In this document: positions 24,847-33,456 of the stretch, piece after piece
How positions within the stretch are numbered: the first letter of the stretch is position 1
Layout: each line of letters begins with the position of its first letter
Source: DATJGS01 sp035494735
GTDB taxonomy: Bacteria > Eisenbacteria > RBG-16-71-46
Reading direction: 5' to 3'
DNA: 64,000 nt
Assembly: GCA_035494735.1 (NCBI GenBank)
Contig: DATJGS010000019.1
Span: 147,792-211,791, forward strand
Program-made: the position numbers and the translations under genes
Notes under the pieces: generated by a model
Seen by the model: the letters and a program-made list of their open reading frames with translations, nothing else
Told to the model about the DNA's origin: nothing
Database searches by the model: none

Positions 24847-25754
24847 GCATCGGCATCGCGCCGCCCGCCACCGTGCTCGCGCCCTCGCGCAGCGTGCGCG
24901 GCGACAGCCTGTGGCACGACGCGTGGCGCCGCCTGCGGCGCAACCGCGCGGCGGTCGTCGCCGGCTGGTTCCTGTTGCTCGTGGCGCTTGTCTCGATCGC
25001 CGCGCCGTGGATCCCCGGGCTCGCCGATCCCGCCGCGCAGAACCTGCCGCTCGGCGCGACCGCGCCGTCCGCCGCGCACTGGTTCGGCACCGACGACCTC
25101 GGCCGCGACATCTTCGCGCGCGTGATCTTCGGCGGACGCATCTCGCTGCTCGTCGGGCTCGTCGGCACGCTCGTCAGCATCGTCATCGGCGTGTCGTACG
25201 GCGCGATCTCGGGATTCCGCGGCGGCAAATGGGACCTGGCGATGATGCGCGTCGTCGACATCCTCGACTCGCTGCCCTACATCTTCCTCGTCATCCTGCT
25301 GCTCGTGTTCTTCAGCCGCAGCCTGATCATGCTGTTCATCGCGCTCGGCCTCGTGCAATGGCTGACCATGGCGCGCATCGTGCGCGGCCAGGTGCTGTCG
25401 CTCAAGAACCAGACGTTCATCGAAGCCGCGCGCGCGCTCGGCGCGAGCGACGGCGCGATCATCTTCCGCCACCTCGTGCCGAACACGCTCGGCCCCGTGA
25501 TCGTGTACACGACGCTCACCGTGCCCGCAGTGATCCTGCAGGAGGCGTTCCTGTCGTTCCTGGGGCTCGGCGTCCAGCCGCCCGCCGCGTCGTGGGGCAC
25601 ACTCGTCTCTGACGGCGCGCGCGTGATCGCGCTGTTCCCGTGGCTCGTGATCTTCCCCGGCGTCGCGCTGTCGCTCACGCTGCTGTGCTTCAACTTCCTC
25701 GGCGATGGGCTGAGAGACGCGCTGGATCCGCAGGAACGGAAGGAAGGGGCGTAG
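24843..25754 (+). CDS. Peptide ABC importer, permease (OppC/DppC-like)
   Basis: A 303-residue second permease. After a cytoplasmic N-terminus (SLWHDAWRRLRRNRAAVVAGW) it has the OppC_N helix, then HWFGTDDLGRDIFARVIFGGRISLLVG, the classic DppC motif, and the EAA loop FIEAARALGASDGAIIFRHLVPN. FLGLGVQPPAASWGTLVSDG near the C-terminus is also standard. The two permeases are translationally coupled. OppD and OppF ATPases do not follow; the next gene is a small unrelated membrane protein. Confidence 0.93.
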   Translation: MSIGIAPPATVLAPSRSVRGDSLWHDAWRRLRRNRAAVVAGWFLLLVALVSIAAPWIPGLADPAAQNLPLGATAPSAAHWFGTDDLGRDIFARVIFGGRISLLVGLVGTLVSIVIGVSYGAISGFRGGKWDLAMMRVVDILDSLPYIFLVILLLVFFSRSLIMLFIALGLVQWLTMARIVRGQVLSLKNQTFIEAARALGASDGAIIFRHLVPNTLGPVIVYTTLTVPAVILQEAFLSFLGLGVQPPAASWGTLVSDGARVIALFPWLVIFPGVALSLTLLCFNFLGDGLRDALDPQERKEGA

Positions 25755-25858
25755 GAGCTGCGTCCCAGAGCCTCGCGACTCGGCACCAATCCTGCACAAG
25801 ACCAGGGGTGAGTGCCGAATTCACGGCCCTCGCGCTGTCATTCAAGGACGGGCCCCTC

Positions 25859-26020
25859 ATGAAACTGAACGGCCGCATCATCTTTCCGCTGCTGCTCGCG
25901 TGCTTCTGGGTGTTCCTCGCGTACCGTGCATTTTCCAACGGCGACTCGACTCTTGCATTCGTGTACCTCGCCATCGGCGCCGTGATCACGACCTGGAGAC
26001 TGCGCCGCGCGAACGCATGA
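25859..26020 (+). CDS. Small two-helix membrane protein
   Basis: A 53-residue protein. MKLNGRIIFPLLLACFWVFLAYRAF and TLAFVYLAIGAVITTWRLRRANA give two hydrophobic helices joined by a short loop, with positive ends on the cytoplasmic side. An AAGGACG ribosome site precedes the ATG. It is followed by a strong hairpin (26051-26080). The family was not recognised. Confidence 0.6.
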   Translation: MKLNGRIIFPLLLACFWVFLAYRAFSNGDSTLAFVYLAIGAVITTWRLRRANA

Positions 26021-26050
26021 CCGCGGCGCGAAACTCTCACGACGAAGCAA

Positions 26051-26080
26051 GACGCCCACGCGAGTGATCGCGTGGGCGTT
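26051..26080. terminator. Two-way hairpin terminator
   Basis: ACGCCCACGCG (26052-26062) and CGCGTGGGCGT (26069-26079) form a perfect 11-bp stem with loop AGTGAT. It lies between the convergent ends of the small membrane protein gene (26020) and the sorting-tail protein gene (26114). It is flanked by A- and T-containing bases but has no long U-run. Confidence 0.7.
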
Positions 26081-26113
26081 CGCATTCACAGCCCGATCTC
26101 GCGCCTCGGCCCA

Positions 26114-27217
26114 TCACCTCACGAGCGCGACTCGCGACGTGACGGACTTCCCCGCCGCCTCGGCGTGAATGAAGTACACGCCCGCGGGCGCACGCGCGCC
26201 AGCGGCGTCGCGGCCATCCCAAGTCGCCGAGTGCGCGCCGGGTGACAGGATGCCGCCGCGCAGGTCCGCGATGCGACGGCCCGCGATGTCCGTCACCCAC
26301 ACGCGCACCGCGCCGGCGACGGGCAGCGTGTAGTCGAGCTCGACGCTTCCGCGGAACGGGTTCGGTCGCGGCACCGCGAAGCTCGCGAACACACGAGTCG
26401 GTTCGACGCCGGTCGTGCCGTCGCTGTATGGCACGGCGGTCGCGACGAAGTTCAGATACATCCACCATCCGGCTTCCCCACTCAGGTTGTCGACGTCGGA
26501 GTGACTGGCGCAATTGCCCGAGCCGCCAGGCAGCAGGGACGAGAGGGTTTGTCCCCCGATGAGTGGCATGGATGCCGGGAGGATGGTTGCATCCGCGTCG
26601 GTCTTGACGAGGAAACCCATGATGAGTCCGTTCACGATGTCGGTGGCGGGCGCGCCGGAGTACACGCCGCCGATACGCGCGCTGTGCAGCGTCATCGGAA
26701 GTCCGGCGAGCCCGAGCGTGAGCGTGCCCACGTCCGTGACGAAGCAGTTGTCGGTCGGGCTCGTGATCGAAGGCGTGTACGAGGAAGTCGTCCCGGCCAG
26801 CGGGGCGAGACACGCTCCACTCGCCTGGTTCTGATACGTGAACGTGGCCACGCCGCTCGGGGCCGGTTGACACTGGACGCCCGCGGACGGGGTCGTGCAT
26901 TGGCCGGTGACGAACTGGAGCGTTCCCGTCGCGGCGTTCTGGTCGAGCGGCTTGAACACGATCAGCTCGCTGAGGTCGAGCAGGCTGTCAGCCGGATTGG
27001 TGTCCGAGGTCATGTCGGTCTGAATCCGCCCGTTGACCGAGAAACCGGCGAGAGGGTTGTCGGTGATGTCGCGACACCCGATGAAGCTGACGAAGAAATG
27101 CGGGTCGCGGAACGCGAGCGACGTCATACGGAAGCCGGTGCTCGCGGCGTTGCCCGTCCCGGGGGTCAGCGCGAACAAGAACAGCAGCGTCGCGCTCGCG
27201 GCTCGCATGCGGCTCAT
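26114..27217 (-). CDS. Secreted protein with FlgD-like sorting tail
   Basis: A 367-residue exported protein. A signal peptide covers about residues 1-24 (LLFLFALTPGTGNAA). The body (about 25-280) is beta-rich with several cysteines (CRDITDN, QCTTPSAGVQCQP, GACLAP, DNCFVTD) that may form disulphides. The C-terminal 80 residues (FAVPRPNPFRGS, RVWVTDIAGRRIADL, SATWDGRDAAG, AGVYFIHAEA) are a FlgD-Ig/type-A sorting-like domain. An ATG nine bases in (27208) is a possible alternative start. It follows another sorting-tail gene by 14 bp on the same strand. Function is unknown. Confidence 0.8.
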   Translation of the reverse strand: MSRMRAASATLLFLFALTPGTGNAASTGFRMTSLAFRDPHFFVSFIGCRDITDNPLAGFSVNGRIQTDMTSDTNPADSLLDLSELIVFKPLDQNAATGTLQFVTGQCTTPSAGVQCQPAPSGVATFTYQNQASGACLAPLAGTTSSYTPSITSPTDNCFVTDVGTLTLGLAGLPMTLHSARIGGVYSGAPATDIVNGLIMGFLVKTDADATILPASMPLIGGQTLSSLLPGGSGNCASHSDVDNLSGEAGWWMYLNFVATAVPYSDGTTGVEPTRVFASFAVPRPNPFRGSVELDYTLPVAGAVRVWVTDIAGRRIADLRGGILSPGAHSATWDGRDAAGARAPAGVYFIHAEAAGKSVTSRVALVR

Positions 27218-27231
27218 GGGGGACCGGTCCT

Positions 27232-28713
27232 CTACTCCAGCACCAGCACCCGCGTCGCCGCCTCGGCGCCGGCACTGCCGCGCGCGCGCACGAAGTAGAG
27301 CCCGGCGCCCGGCGCCGGCAGCTTCCAGTCGAGCGTCGTGAAGCCGGCGGCCGCCGGCTGCGCTTCACGGGTCGCGATCGCGCGGCCCTGCAGGTCGTAC
27401 GCGGTCAGCGTCACGCGCTGCGCGGCCGGGAGCTTGAGCGCGAAGTGCGCGATGCCGCCGAGCCGGAGCGGCTGCGGCCACGCGGCGCCGAGCGAGGCGC
27501 GCGACGGCAGGACGCTGACCCCGACCCCGAGCACCGAAGGATCGAGCGCGAACTCGGGACGGCCGTCGATGTACTTCCAGTCCTGATAGATGATGAAGGG
27601 CCGGTCATATGCGTCGAGCGCGATCGACGGCACGTAGCCCGTCGTGCCGCTGGCGTCCACGTTGCTCGTGTGCCAGATGCCGCCACTGCGTGCGGCGTAG
27701 CGGAGCATGCCGCCGACCGGGACGCGATACGCGATGTGCGGTTCGCCCCCGGAATCGAGCGCGAGTCCGGCCTGGTCGCCGGGCTGGCCGACGGCGTCGA
27801 CGACCTCCTTCGTCCAGACGCCGGCATGGCGCGTCGCGTACATGAGCGTGATCGGGGATCCGCGGCGGCGGTAGGCCACGTGCGCGTCACCATCCGCGCT
27901 GTACGCGAGCTCGCCGGCGAAGGCGTCACCCAGCGTGTCCAGCACCTCGGTCGTCCACTCGCCGGCGGATCGATGCGCGAACTTGAGCAAGTTGGCCGAA
28001 CCGCTGTTGTAGAGCACGGAGGGCTCGCCGTCCGCGCCGAACGCGATCGACGGCCGATAGCCCGAGTACATCTCGGCGTCCACCGTGTCGATGCTCCACA
28101 CGCCGCCGACGCGCGTCGCGAAGCGGCACACGGTGCCGGGGCCGATGTTGGAGGAGCACCCGCTGTACGCGACACACGGGTTGCCGGCCGCGTCGAACGC
28201 CAGCGCCGCCCGCTCGCCACCGCCGGCATCGATGGGCGTGAGGGTCGTCCACACGCCGTCGATCCGCTCGGTGAACTTGATGACCTTGGTGTCGCCGCTG
28301 TTCGTCAGGACGAACGCCGGATGGTCGTCCGGCGCGAGCGCGAACGCGGCCTCCGCGACGTTGACGATCTGCGACTGCGCCGGGTCCGCCGGGCCGCGCC
28401 CGGCGGTCGCCGCGGGCGACATGCGCGTCATCGGCGCCGGCGCCGGCGCCAGCGGGCCACTGATGTACTGCGCCACCCACTGGCCGCCGATGAACTCGGC
28501 ATACGCGGCGCCCTGGCTGAACGTCGCGTAGCCCGCGCACGGCACGCCCGAGTAATTGATGCGGAGGCCGGTGGACTGCCCGCCGGCGATTTCGTCGACG
28601 GTCCCGAGCGCCCACGTCTGTGTGGCGACCTGGTCGGGGCTGGGGAGCGGCGCGAGGCAGAGCAGCGCGAGCAGCGGAGTCGAGGACCAGGGAGAACGCA
28701 CGCGGAAGTTCAT
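27232..28713 (-). CDS. Secreted propeller-like protein with FlgD-like sorting tail
   Basis: A 493-residue exported protein. The N-terminus is hydrophobic (PLLALLCLAPLP, residues about 12-24), although the cleavage site is not clean. Residues about 100-400 contain some six repeats of about 45 residues with GxPxVAYxxxG, LxYATRxxGxWTxEVVD and similar, like BNR/Kelch-type propeller blades. The end (PLRLGGIAHFALKLPAAQ, TAYDLQGRAIA, GAGLYFVRARG) is a sorting-like tail. Two Pro/Ala-rich linkers (APAPAPM, TAGRGPADP) separate regions. It is co-oriented with, and adjacent to, the gene at 26114. Confidence 0.8.
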   Translation of the reverse strand: MNFRVRSPWSSTPLLALLCLAPLPSPDQVATQTWALGTVDEIAGGQSTGLRINYSGVPCAGYATFSQGAAYAEFIGGQWVAQYISGPLAPAPAPMTRMSPAATAGRGPADPAQSQIVNVAEAAFALAPDDHPAFVLTNSGDTKVIKFTERIDGVWTTLTPIDAGGGERAALAFDAAGNPCVAYSGCSSNIGPGTVCRFATRVGGVWSIDTVDAEMYSGYRPSIAFGADGEPSVLYNSGSANLLKFAHRSAGEWTTEVLDTLGDAFAGELAYSADGDAHVAYRRRGSPITLMYATRHAGVWTKEVVDAVGQPGDQAGLALDSGGEPHIAYRVPVGGMLRYAARSGGIWHTSNVDASGTTGYVPSIALDAYDRPFIIYQDWKYIDGRPEFALDPSVLGVGVSVLPSRASLGAAWPQPLRLGGIAHFALKLPAAQRVTLTAYDLQGRAIATREAQPAAAGFTTLDWKLPAPGAGLYFVRARGSAGAEAATRVLVLE

Positions 28714-28736
28714 GTCGGCCTGCTCTCCGATGGGGC

Positions 28737-29222
28737 TCACCAGACGCCGGGCAACAGTCGGTAGCGCGGCGCGCCTGCGGCGGCGGCGAATAGCGAGTCC
28801 GCGTCCGGCTCGCCGCTGCGTTCGATACGGACACAACGATACACCGAGGTCGCGCACGCGGGCAGGCTCAAAACGAGCAAACCCCAGGGCACGCCGACCG
28901 CGATGGGCAGGGCCACGTAGAACAGGCTGCGGCCGGCCAGATCGGGGTGGCGCACGGGGTTCGCGAGGCGCATGGCCATGGCCGTGAGCGCGAGGGCGAT
29001 GCCCGCGATGTTGCCGTAGCCGCCGAGCAGCGCGCCGCCGGTCGGGTGGATGAGCACGTAGAACAGGGCCAGCGAGGCGATCGCCGTCACCCGCACCCAC
29101 GTCGGCGCCGGCGCCGACGGGACGAAGCCGGGCTTGCGCCGCGCGATGCGATCGGCGACTTCGTAGAGCACGATGAGCGTGCCCGACGTGCAGTAGCGGA
29201 TGGCGGCGTTCTCGAAGATCAT
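28737..29222 (-). CDS. Isoprenylcysteine-methyltransferase-like membrane protein
   Basis: A 161-residue protein with about four hydrophobic helices. The C-terminal part (LANPVRHPDLAGRSLFYVALPIAVG, then a helix, then CVRIERSGEPDADSLFAAAAGAPRYRLLPGVW) resembles the ICMT/PEMT-like fold, where xRHP and an E...L...F/A..Y..Y segment bind S-adenosylmethionine and lipid. ATG at 29222 overlaps the stop of the flavoprotein gene (ATGA), so the two are coupled. A methyltransferase activity is only a family-level guess; the usual EE pair is degraded here. Confidence 0.6.
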   Translation of the reverse strand: MIFENAAIRYCTSGTLIVLYEVADRIARRKPGFVPSAPAPTWVRVTAIASLALFYVLIHPTGGALLGGYGNIAGIALALTAMAMRLANPVRHPDLAGRSLFYVALPIAVGVPWGLLVLSLPACATSVYRCVRIERSGEPDADSLFAAAAGAPRYRLLPGVW

Positions 29223-30460
29223 CCGACCGGCACCGCGGCCAGCGCGGCGACGCGTTCGTCGTGCGTCATCGGCTTCTTCGCCTTGATGAGATCGCGCGCC
29301 CAGTCCACGAGGCCCCAGCGGTTCCACAGCAGCGCGCCGCGCACGACGTCGTCCTTCAGGTAGAACACCACGCCTTCGCGATTCGGCTCGGTCCAGACGG
29401 GATCGGTCACGAGGCTCGAGTCGAGGTCGCCGACCGCCTCCCAGCCGATCTCGAAGAAGTCCGAGTAGAACATGGGCAGGTGCTCGTACGGCGTGGCCAC
29501 GCCCGCCATGTTCGCGCCGGCGCAGCGGCCGTGATGGATCGAGTGGTCCCAGTGCTCGATCCGCGTGCGCCGCTCGAGCGCGAGGTACGGGAACTCGGCG
29601 ACGTCGCCGGCGGCCCAGATCGACGCGTCGCTGGTGCGGCAGAATTCATCGACCTCGATGCCGTTGCCGGTCTCGAGGCCGCCGCTGTCGGCGACCGCCA
29701 GCGACGGCGTGATGCCGATGCCGGCGACCAGCAGCTGCGTCGAGACGGTGTTGCCGTTGTGCGTGACCGCGTGCACCACGCCGGCGCCGTGCGAGATGCT
29801 CTTCACGGCTTCGCCGGAGATGGTCTCGACGCCCTTCTCGCGATAGAAGTCCGCGATGAACAGCCCCAGGTCGCGCGGCAGGATGCGCGCCAGCGGATAT
29901 TCCTCGGGGTACATGAGCGACACCTCGCGCCCCGTGTGGCGCAACGCCGCGGCCAGCTCGAGCCCGATGAATCCGCCGCCGACCACGAGAACGTGCTGCA
30001 GGTTGCGCGCGTGCTCCTCGAGGAACTGGTAGTCCTCGAGGCTCCGGTAATAGTGGATGCCCTGCGGGGCCTCGCCGTCGACTCCGAGCACGCGCGGCTT
30101 GCCCCCGGTCGCGAGCAGGAGCTTGTCGTACGTGTACGTGGTGTCGTGGTCGTCCCAGACGGTGTGGCTCTCGGGCTCCAGTTCGACGACCTCACGGCGC
30201 AGCGCCAGCGTCACCTGGTTCGTCGCGTACCAGTCGGTGTCGTGGACGGCGATGCCGTCGAGCTTCATCTTGCCGAACCACAGGTCCTTCGTCAGCGGCG
30301 GCCGCTGGTACGGAACGACGTTCTCGCGCGAGATCAGGAGGATCGAGCCGGTCTTGTCGTGTTCGCGAATCCCTTCGATGGCGGACGCCGAAGCGACTCC
30401 GCCGCCGACGATCACGTACGTGTAGTGGCTCGACCAGGGTTCGTCTTGAGGTGGGGTCAT
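29219..30460 (-). CDS. FAD/NAD(P)H-dependent oxidoreductase (AIF/ferredoxin-reductase-like)
   Basis: A 413-residue soluble flavoprotein. FAD binding: YVIVGGGVASASAIEGIRE (about 15-33) and AAGDVAEFP. NAD(P)H binding: VLVVGGGFIGLELAAAL. PYQRPPLTKDLWFG is the isoalloxazine-side motif of ferredoxin/rubredoxin reductases and AIF-type proteins. The C-terminal region (IGWEAVGDLDSS onward) resembles the AIF C-terminal domain. It should pass electrons from NAD(P)H to a protein or quinone acceptor, which is not identified. It is not like the single-component urate hydroxylase HpxO. Confidence 0.85.
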   Translation of the reverse strand: MTPPQDEPWSSHYTYVIVGGGVASASAIEGIREHDKTGSILLISRENVVPYQRPPLTKDLWFGKMKLDGIAVHDTDWYATNQVTLALRREVVELEPESHTVWDDHDTTYTYDKLLLATGGKPRVLGVDGEAPQGIHYYRSLEDYQFLEEHARNLQHVLVVGGGFIGLELAAALRHTGREVSLMYPEEYPLARILPRDLGLFIADFYREKGVETISGEAVKSISHGAGVVHAVTHNGNTVSTQLLVAGIGITPSLAVADSGGLETGNGIEVDEFCRTSDASIWAAGDVAEFPYLALERRTRIEHWDHSIHHGRCAGANMAGVATPYEHLPMFYSDFFEIGWEAVGDLDSSLVTDPVWTEPNREGVVFYLKDDVVRGALLWNRWGLVDWARDLIKAKKPMTHDERVAALAAVPVG

Positions 30461-30518
30461 CGACACCTGCCGGAAACGAGGGGCGCGCACGGCCTGCCAC
30501 GCGGCAGTCGCTACCTTA

Positions 30519-31931
30519 TCACGACCCGGCGCCGCCTTCGGGCAAGCGATTGTCAGGTCCGCGAAGTTCGCGCGTGAGACCGCGTTTCCACGTGCCGCGG
30601 GCCGCCCAGCCGGCGATGAACAGGCTGCGGACGATGCAGGTGAGGCTGATGACCCAGGCGATGGCCAGCACGCCGAGCCCGGTCCACTGAGGCATGAGGA
30701 ACGCGAGCGGTATGCGCAGGACCGAGAACGACGTGAAGATCCACGAGATGGCCTGCGTGTGCCCGGACCCCATCACGCACTCCGCGACCACGATCTCGAT
30801 GCCCGTGAAATACAGGCACGTCGCGAGAATGCGCAGGTAGGGCACGCCGAGGCGCAGGACCACGGGATCGTTGCTGAACAGGCCGAGGAACACCTGGGGG
30901 AACCCCATGATCACGACGGTCATCACGGTCGTGATCGCGAACATCCACAGGAGTCCGGTGCGGATCACGAGCACGGCGCGATCCGGTCGCCCGGCGCCGA
31001 GATTCTGTCCGACGAGCGCCGCGCCGGCGCTGCCGATGGCGATCGAGTTGATGAACTGGATGGCCTCGATCCGGTTCGCGATGCCGACGATCGCGTGGGC
31101 CGCCGGACCGAAGCGCGACGCGGCGTGCGCGAACGCCACGTACACGACCGAGAACAGGATGCCGATGAGCGCCGCCGGCACGCCGACCCTGGCCATGCCG
31201 CGCACGTGCACGGGCGGACCGTCGGCGCTGCGCGCGAACGGGAACTGCGGATGCCGGCGCGCCGCCATGATCGCGTAGCCGACGACGATCAGTCCCTGCG
31301 CCGTGACCGTGGCGATGCCGGCGCCGGTCACGCCGAGCTTGGGGAACGGCCCGATGCCGTAGATGAGGAATGGATCGAGCACCGCGCACGCGCCGACCGA
31401 GATGAGATCGATGAGGAGCGGCGTGCGCGTGTTGCCGGCCGATCGCATGATCCCTTCGCAGGTCATCGCCATCATGGGCAGCGGCGCGCCGATCATGCAG
31501 ATGCGCAGGAACGGCGCGCCGATCGCGATGGCCCTGGGGTCGGCGTCCATGAGCGAGTAGATCTGCGGAGCGAACAGCACGCCGGCCACCGTGCCGACGA
31601 GGCCGAGCAGCGCCGAGCCCATCACGCCCTTGTAGGCCGCGACGCCCGCGCGCCGGCGCTCGCCCGCGCCCAGCAGCTGGCTGACGTACGCGGTGACGCC
31701 GACCATCACGATGTCGTTGAGCGAGTAGATCGCCCACATCACGAAGATCGACGTCGTGACCGCGGCGGTCGCCTCGACGCCGAGGCCCCTCACCCACACC
31801 GCGTCGATCCACTGATACGCGATGCGCAGGACCTGCGACGCGAGCACGGGAATCGCCAGACGCAGCAACTCGCCGGGGATGGGACGGGTGACCCCCGACG
31901 GCAGCGCCGCCTGGGGAGATGCGCTCGACAT
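30519..31931 (-). CDS. MATE-family efflux transporter
   Basis: A 470-residue membrane protein with about 12 helices in two related halves. The first half contains LLRLAIPVLASQVLRIAYQWIDAVWVRGLG, and GVTAYVSQLLGAG is the typical first-half loop. In the second half, NRIEAIQFINSIAIGSAGAALVGQNLGAGRP is the family's matching segment. Family members export cationic or hydrophobic compounds with Na+ or H+. It starts 14 bp after a lipoprotein gene on the same strand. The substrate is unknown. Confidence 0.92.
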   Translation of the reverse strand: MSSASPQAALPSGVTRPIPGELLRLAIPVLASQVLRIAYQWIDAVWVRGLGVEATAAVTTSIFVMWAIYSLNDIVMVGVTAYVSQLLGAGERRRAGVAAYKGVMGSALLGLVGTVAGVLFAPQIYSLMDADPRAIAIGAPFLRICMIGAPLPMMAMTCEGIMRSAGNTRTPLLIDLISVGACAVLDPFLIYGIGPFPKLGVTGAGIATVTAQGLIVVGYAIMAARRHPQFPFARSADGPPVHVRGMARVGVPAALIGILFSVVYVAFAHAASRFGPAAHAIVGIANRIEAIQFINSIAIGSAGAALVGQNLGAGRPDRAVLVIRTGLLWMFAITTVMTVVIMGFPQVFLGLFSNDPVVLRLGVPYLRILATCLYFTGIEIVVAECVMGSGHTQAISWIFTSFSVLRIPLAFLMPQWTGLGVLAIAWVISLTCIVRSLFIAGWAARGTWKRGLTRELRGPDNRLPEGGAGS

Positions 31932-31945
31932 CGGTGCAGCCTCCG

Positions 31946-33286
31946 TCAGCGGTCGTCCTGCTCCTGGATGGCCGCGAGCACCGGCTGCCACACGGGGTCG
32001 AACGCGATCGAGATCAGTTCGCTCTCGGGCGGCAGATCGTCGAGATAGAACGGGTGTCCCCAGGTGTCGGACACGAACTCCTGGCGCCACGAGTTGGAGT
32101 AGCGCGAGCGCCCGCTGGAATTGCGCGTGCATTCGAGCGCCTTCGGCAGCGTCCAGCTGCCGAACGTGTCGTGCCAGCCGCTCTCCACGCGGCGCGCGCG
32201 ATCGGGATCGCGCTGCTTCATGTCGGGCGGCACCAGGCAGTACGCGTCGAAGTTGCCGTTCGGGCGAAAGTCCGTGTAGAACGTGCGCGCCTTCGCCTCC
32301 TGCACGCCCTCGCGCCGGGACACGGCGTCGCCGGTCTCGACGTCGATCACTTCCGTCTCGTACTTGACGCTGACCTGGCGCTCGCGCTGGACGGCGCCGA
32401 ACTGAGTGTCGGTGTAGCGCACGGTCGTGCCGCTCGTGTCCTTCACCTCTTCGCGGCGCCAGATCGTCTCGCGATAGCGGTTCGTGTTCGTGCTGGCGTT
32501 GGGCGCATAGCAGCGCCCCCACACCACGCGGTCCGCGCCGATGCGCCGGCCGAGCGCGATGGCCTTGTCGCGCGTCAGGTCGTCGAGTTCGTTCACCGTC
32601 ATGCGGCTGTACACCTGATCGGGCGTCAGGAAGCGCGTGAACACGAGGTCGCTCGGGCCGAGGCGCTTCTGCGCCTCGGCGTACACGAGGTCCGACAGCC
32701 GCCGCGACAGGCCCGGGGATCCGGCCTGGTCCTCGAACGGCAGGATCGCGACGCGCGTCGTGGCCGCGTTCAGGGCGTCGGCCTTGCGTTTGCCGACGTC
32801 GCGATACGTGGGCAGGAAACGCTCCGCCAGTTCGAAGTGCCCGTACGCGATCTTGGGCTGGCGCGCGCGCATCGCGCCCACGCCGTCGCGGAACTCGCCG
32901 GCGGCCGCGGCGCGGCGGATGATCGCCTCCTCGCGGTCGTAGGCCGCGTCCTCGCGCACGGTCACGCCGTAGCTCGTGACCTCGCGGCGGAACGCCGTCA
33001 GATCGAGCGACTGCCGCGCCGCGGCCAGCGTGTCCATGACCGCCACGTTGTGCACGCGGTGCCGCCACTCGCCGATGCGCGCGTTCGCCGCGTTGCTGAG
33101 CGCGTCACGCACCTTGGGATCGTGCGGATCGCGCCGGTAGGCGATGAGCGCGCTCTGGTAGGCCTTGTCGGTCTGGCCCGCGGCCAGTTCCTGCTCGCTG
33201 CGCTCCGCGAATTTCTTGGCCGTGGCGCACGAAACCAGCAGCACGGCGAGCAGCGGCATCCACCAGCGGGCCAGGCGCACGTGCAC
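31946..33286 (-). CDS. CsgG-like lipoprotein
   Basis: A 446-residue predicted lipoprotein. The signal (about 1-17, WWMPLLAVLLVSC) has lipobox LLVSC followed by ATAKKF. The N-terminal third is helical with TPR-like spacing. A central segment TRVAILPFEDQAGSPGLSRRLSDLVYAEAQKRL resembles the start of CsgG/curli-type and related periplasmic domains. The C-terminal part is beta-rich (VSVKYETEVIDVETGDAVS). GTG at 33286 is chosen because GAGG lies five bases upstream. Function is unknown; co-transcription with the MATE gene is likely. Confidence 0.65.
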   Translation of the reverse strand: MHVRLARWWMPLLAVLLVSCATAKKFAERSEQELAAGQTDKAYQSALIAYRRDPHDPKVRDALSNAANARIGEWRHRVHNVAVMDTLAAARQSLDLTAFRREVTSYGVTVREDAAYDREEAIIRRAAAAGEFRDGVGAMRARQPKIAYGHFELAERFLPTYRDVGKRKADALNAATTRVAILPFEDQAGSPGLSRRLSDLVYAEAQKRLGPSDLVFTRFLTPDQVYSRMTVNELDDLTRDKAIALGRRIGADRVVWGRCYAPNASTNTNRYRETIWRREEVKDTSGTTVRYTDTQFGAVQRERQVSVKYETEVIDVETGDAVSRREGVQEAKARTFYTDFRPNGNFDAYCLVPPDMKQRDPDRARRVESGWHDTFGSWTLPKALECTRNSSGRSRYSNSWRQEFVSDTWGHPFYLDDLPPESELISIAFDPVWQPVLAAIQEQDDR

Positions 33287-33456
33287 GATCACCTCGAAAA
33301 GGAGTCGAGGCGCGGACGATTCCGCGCTCGTGTCGCACGAAAGGTGACGCCCGCGCGGCGCGCCGTCAAGCCCCGCTCGTACGCATCGAGGCGCCCCGGC
33401 ACGCGCGGGGCGTCGCGCGCGACCGGCGCGGCCTCCCCACGCGCCAGCGCGGCGCT

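Noticed and set aside
29219..30460. Flavoprotein considered as the missing urate hydroxylase (HpxO)
   Set aside because: It has two nucleotide-binding folds and AIF/ferredoxin-reductase motifs, unlike the single-component aromatic-hydroxylase-type HpxO.
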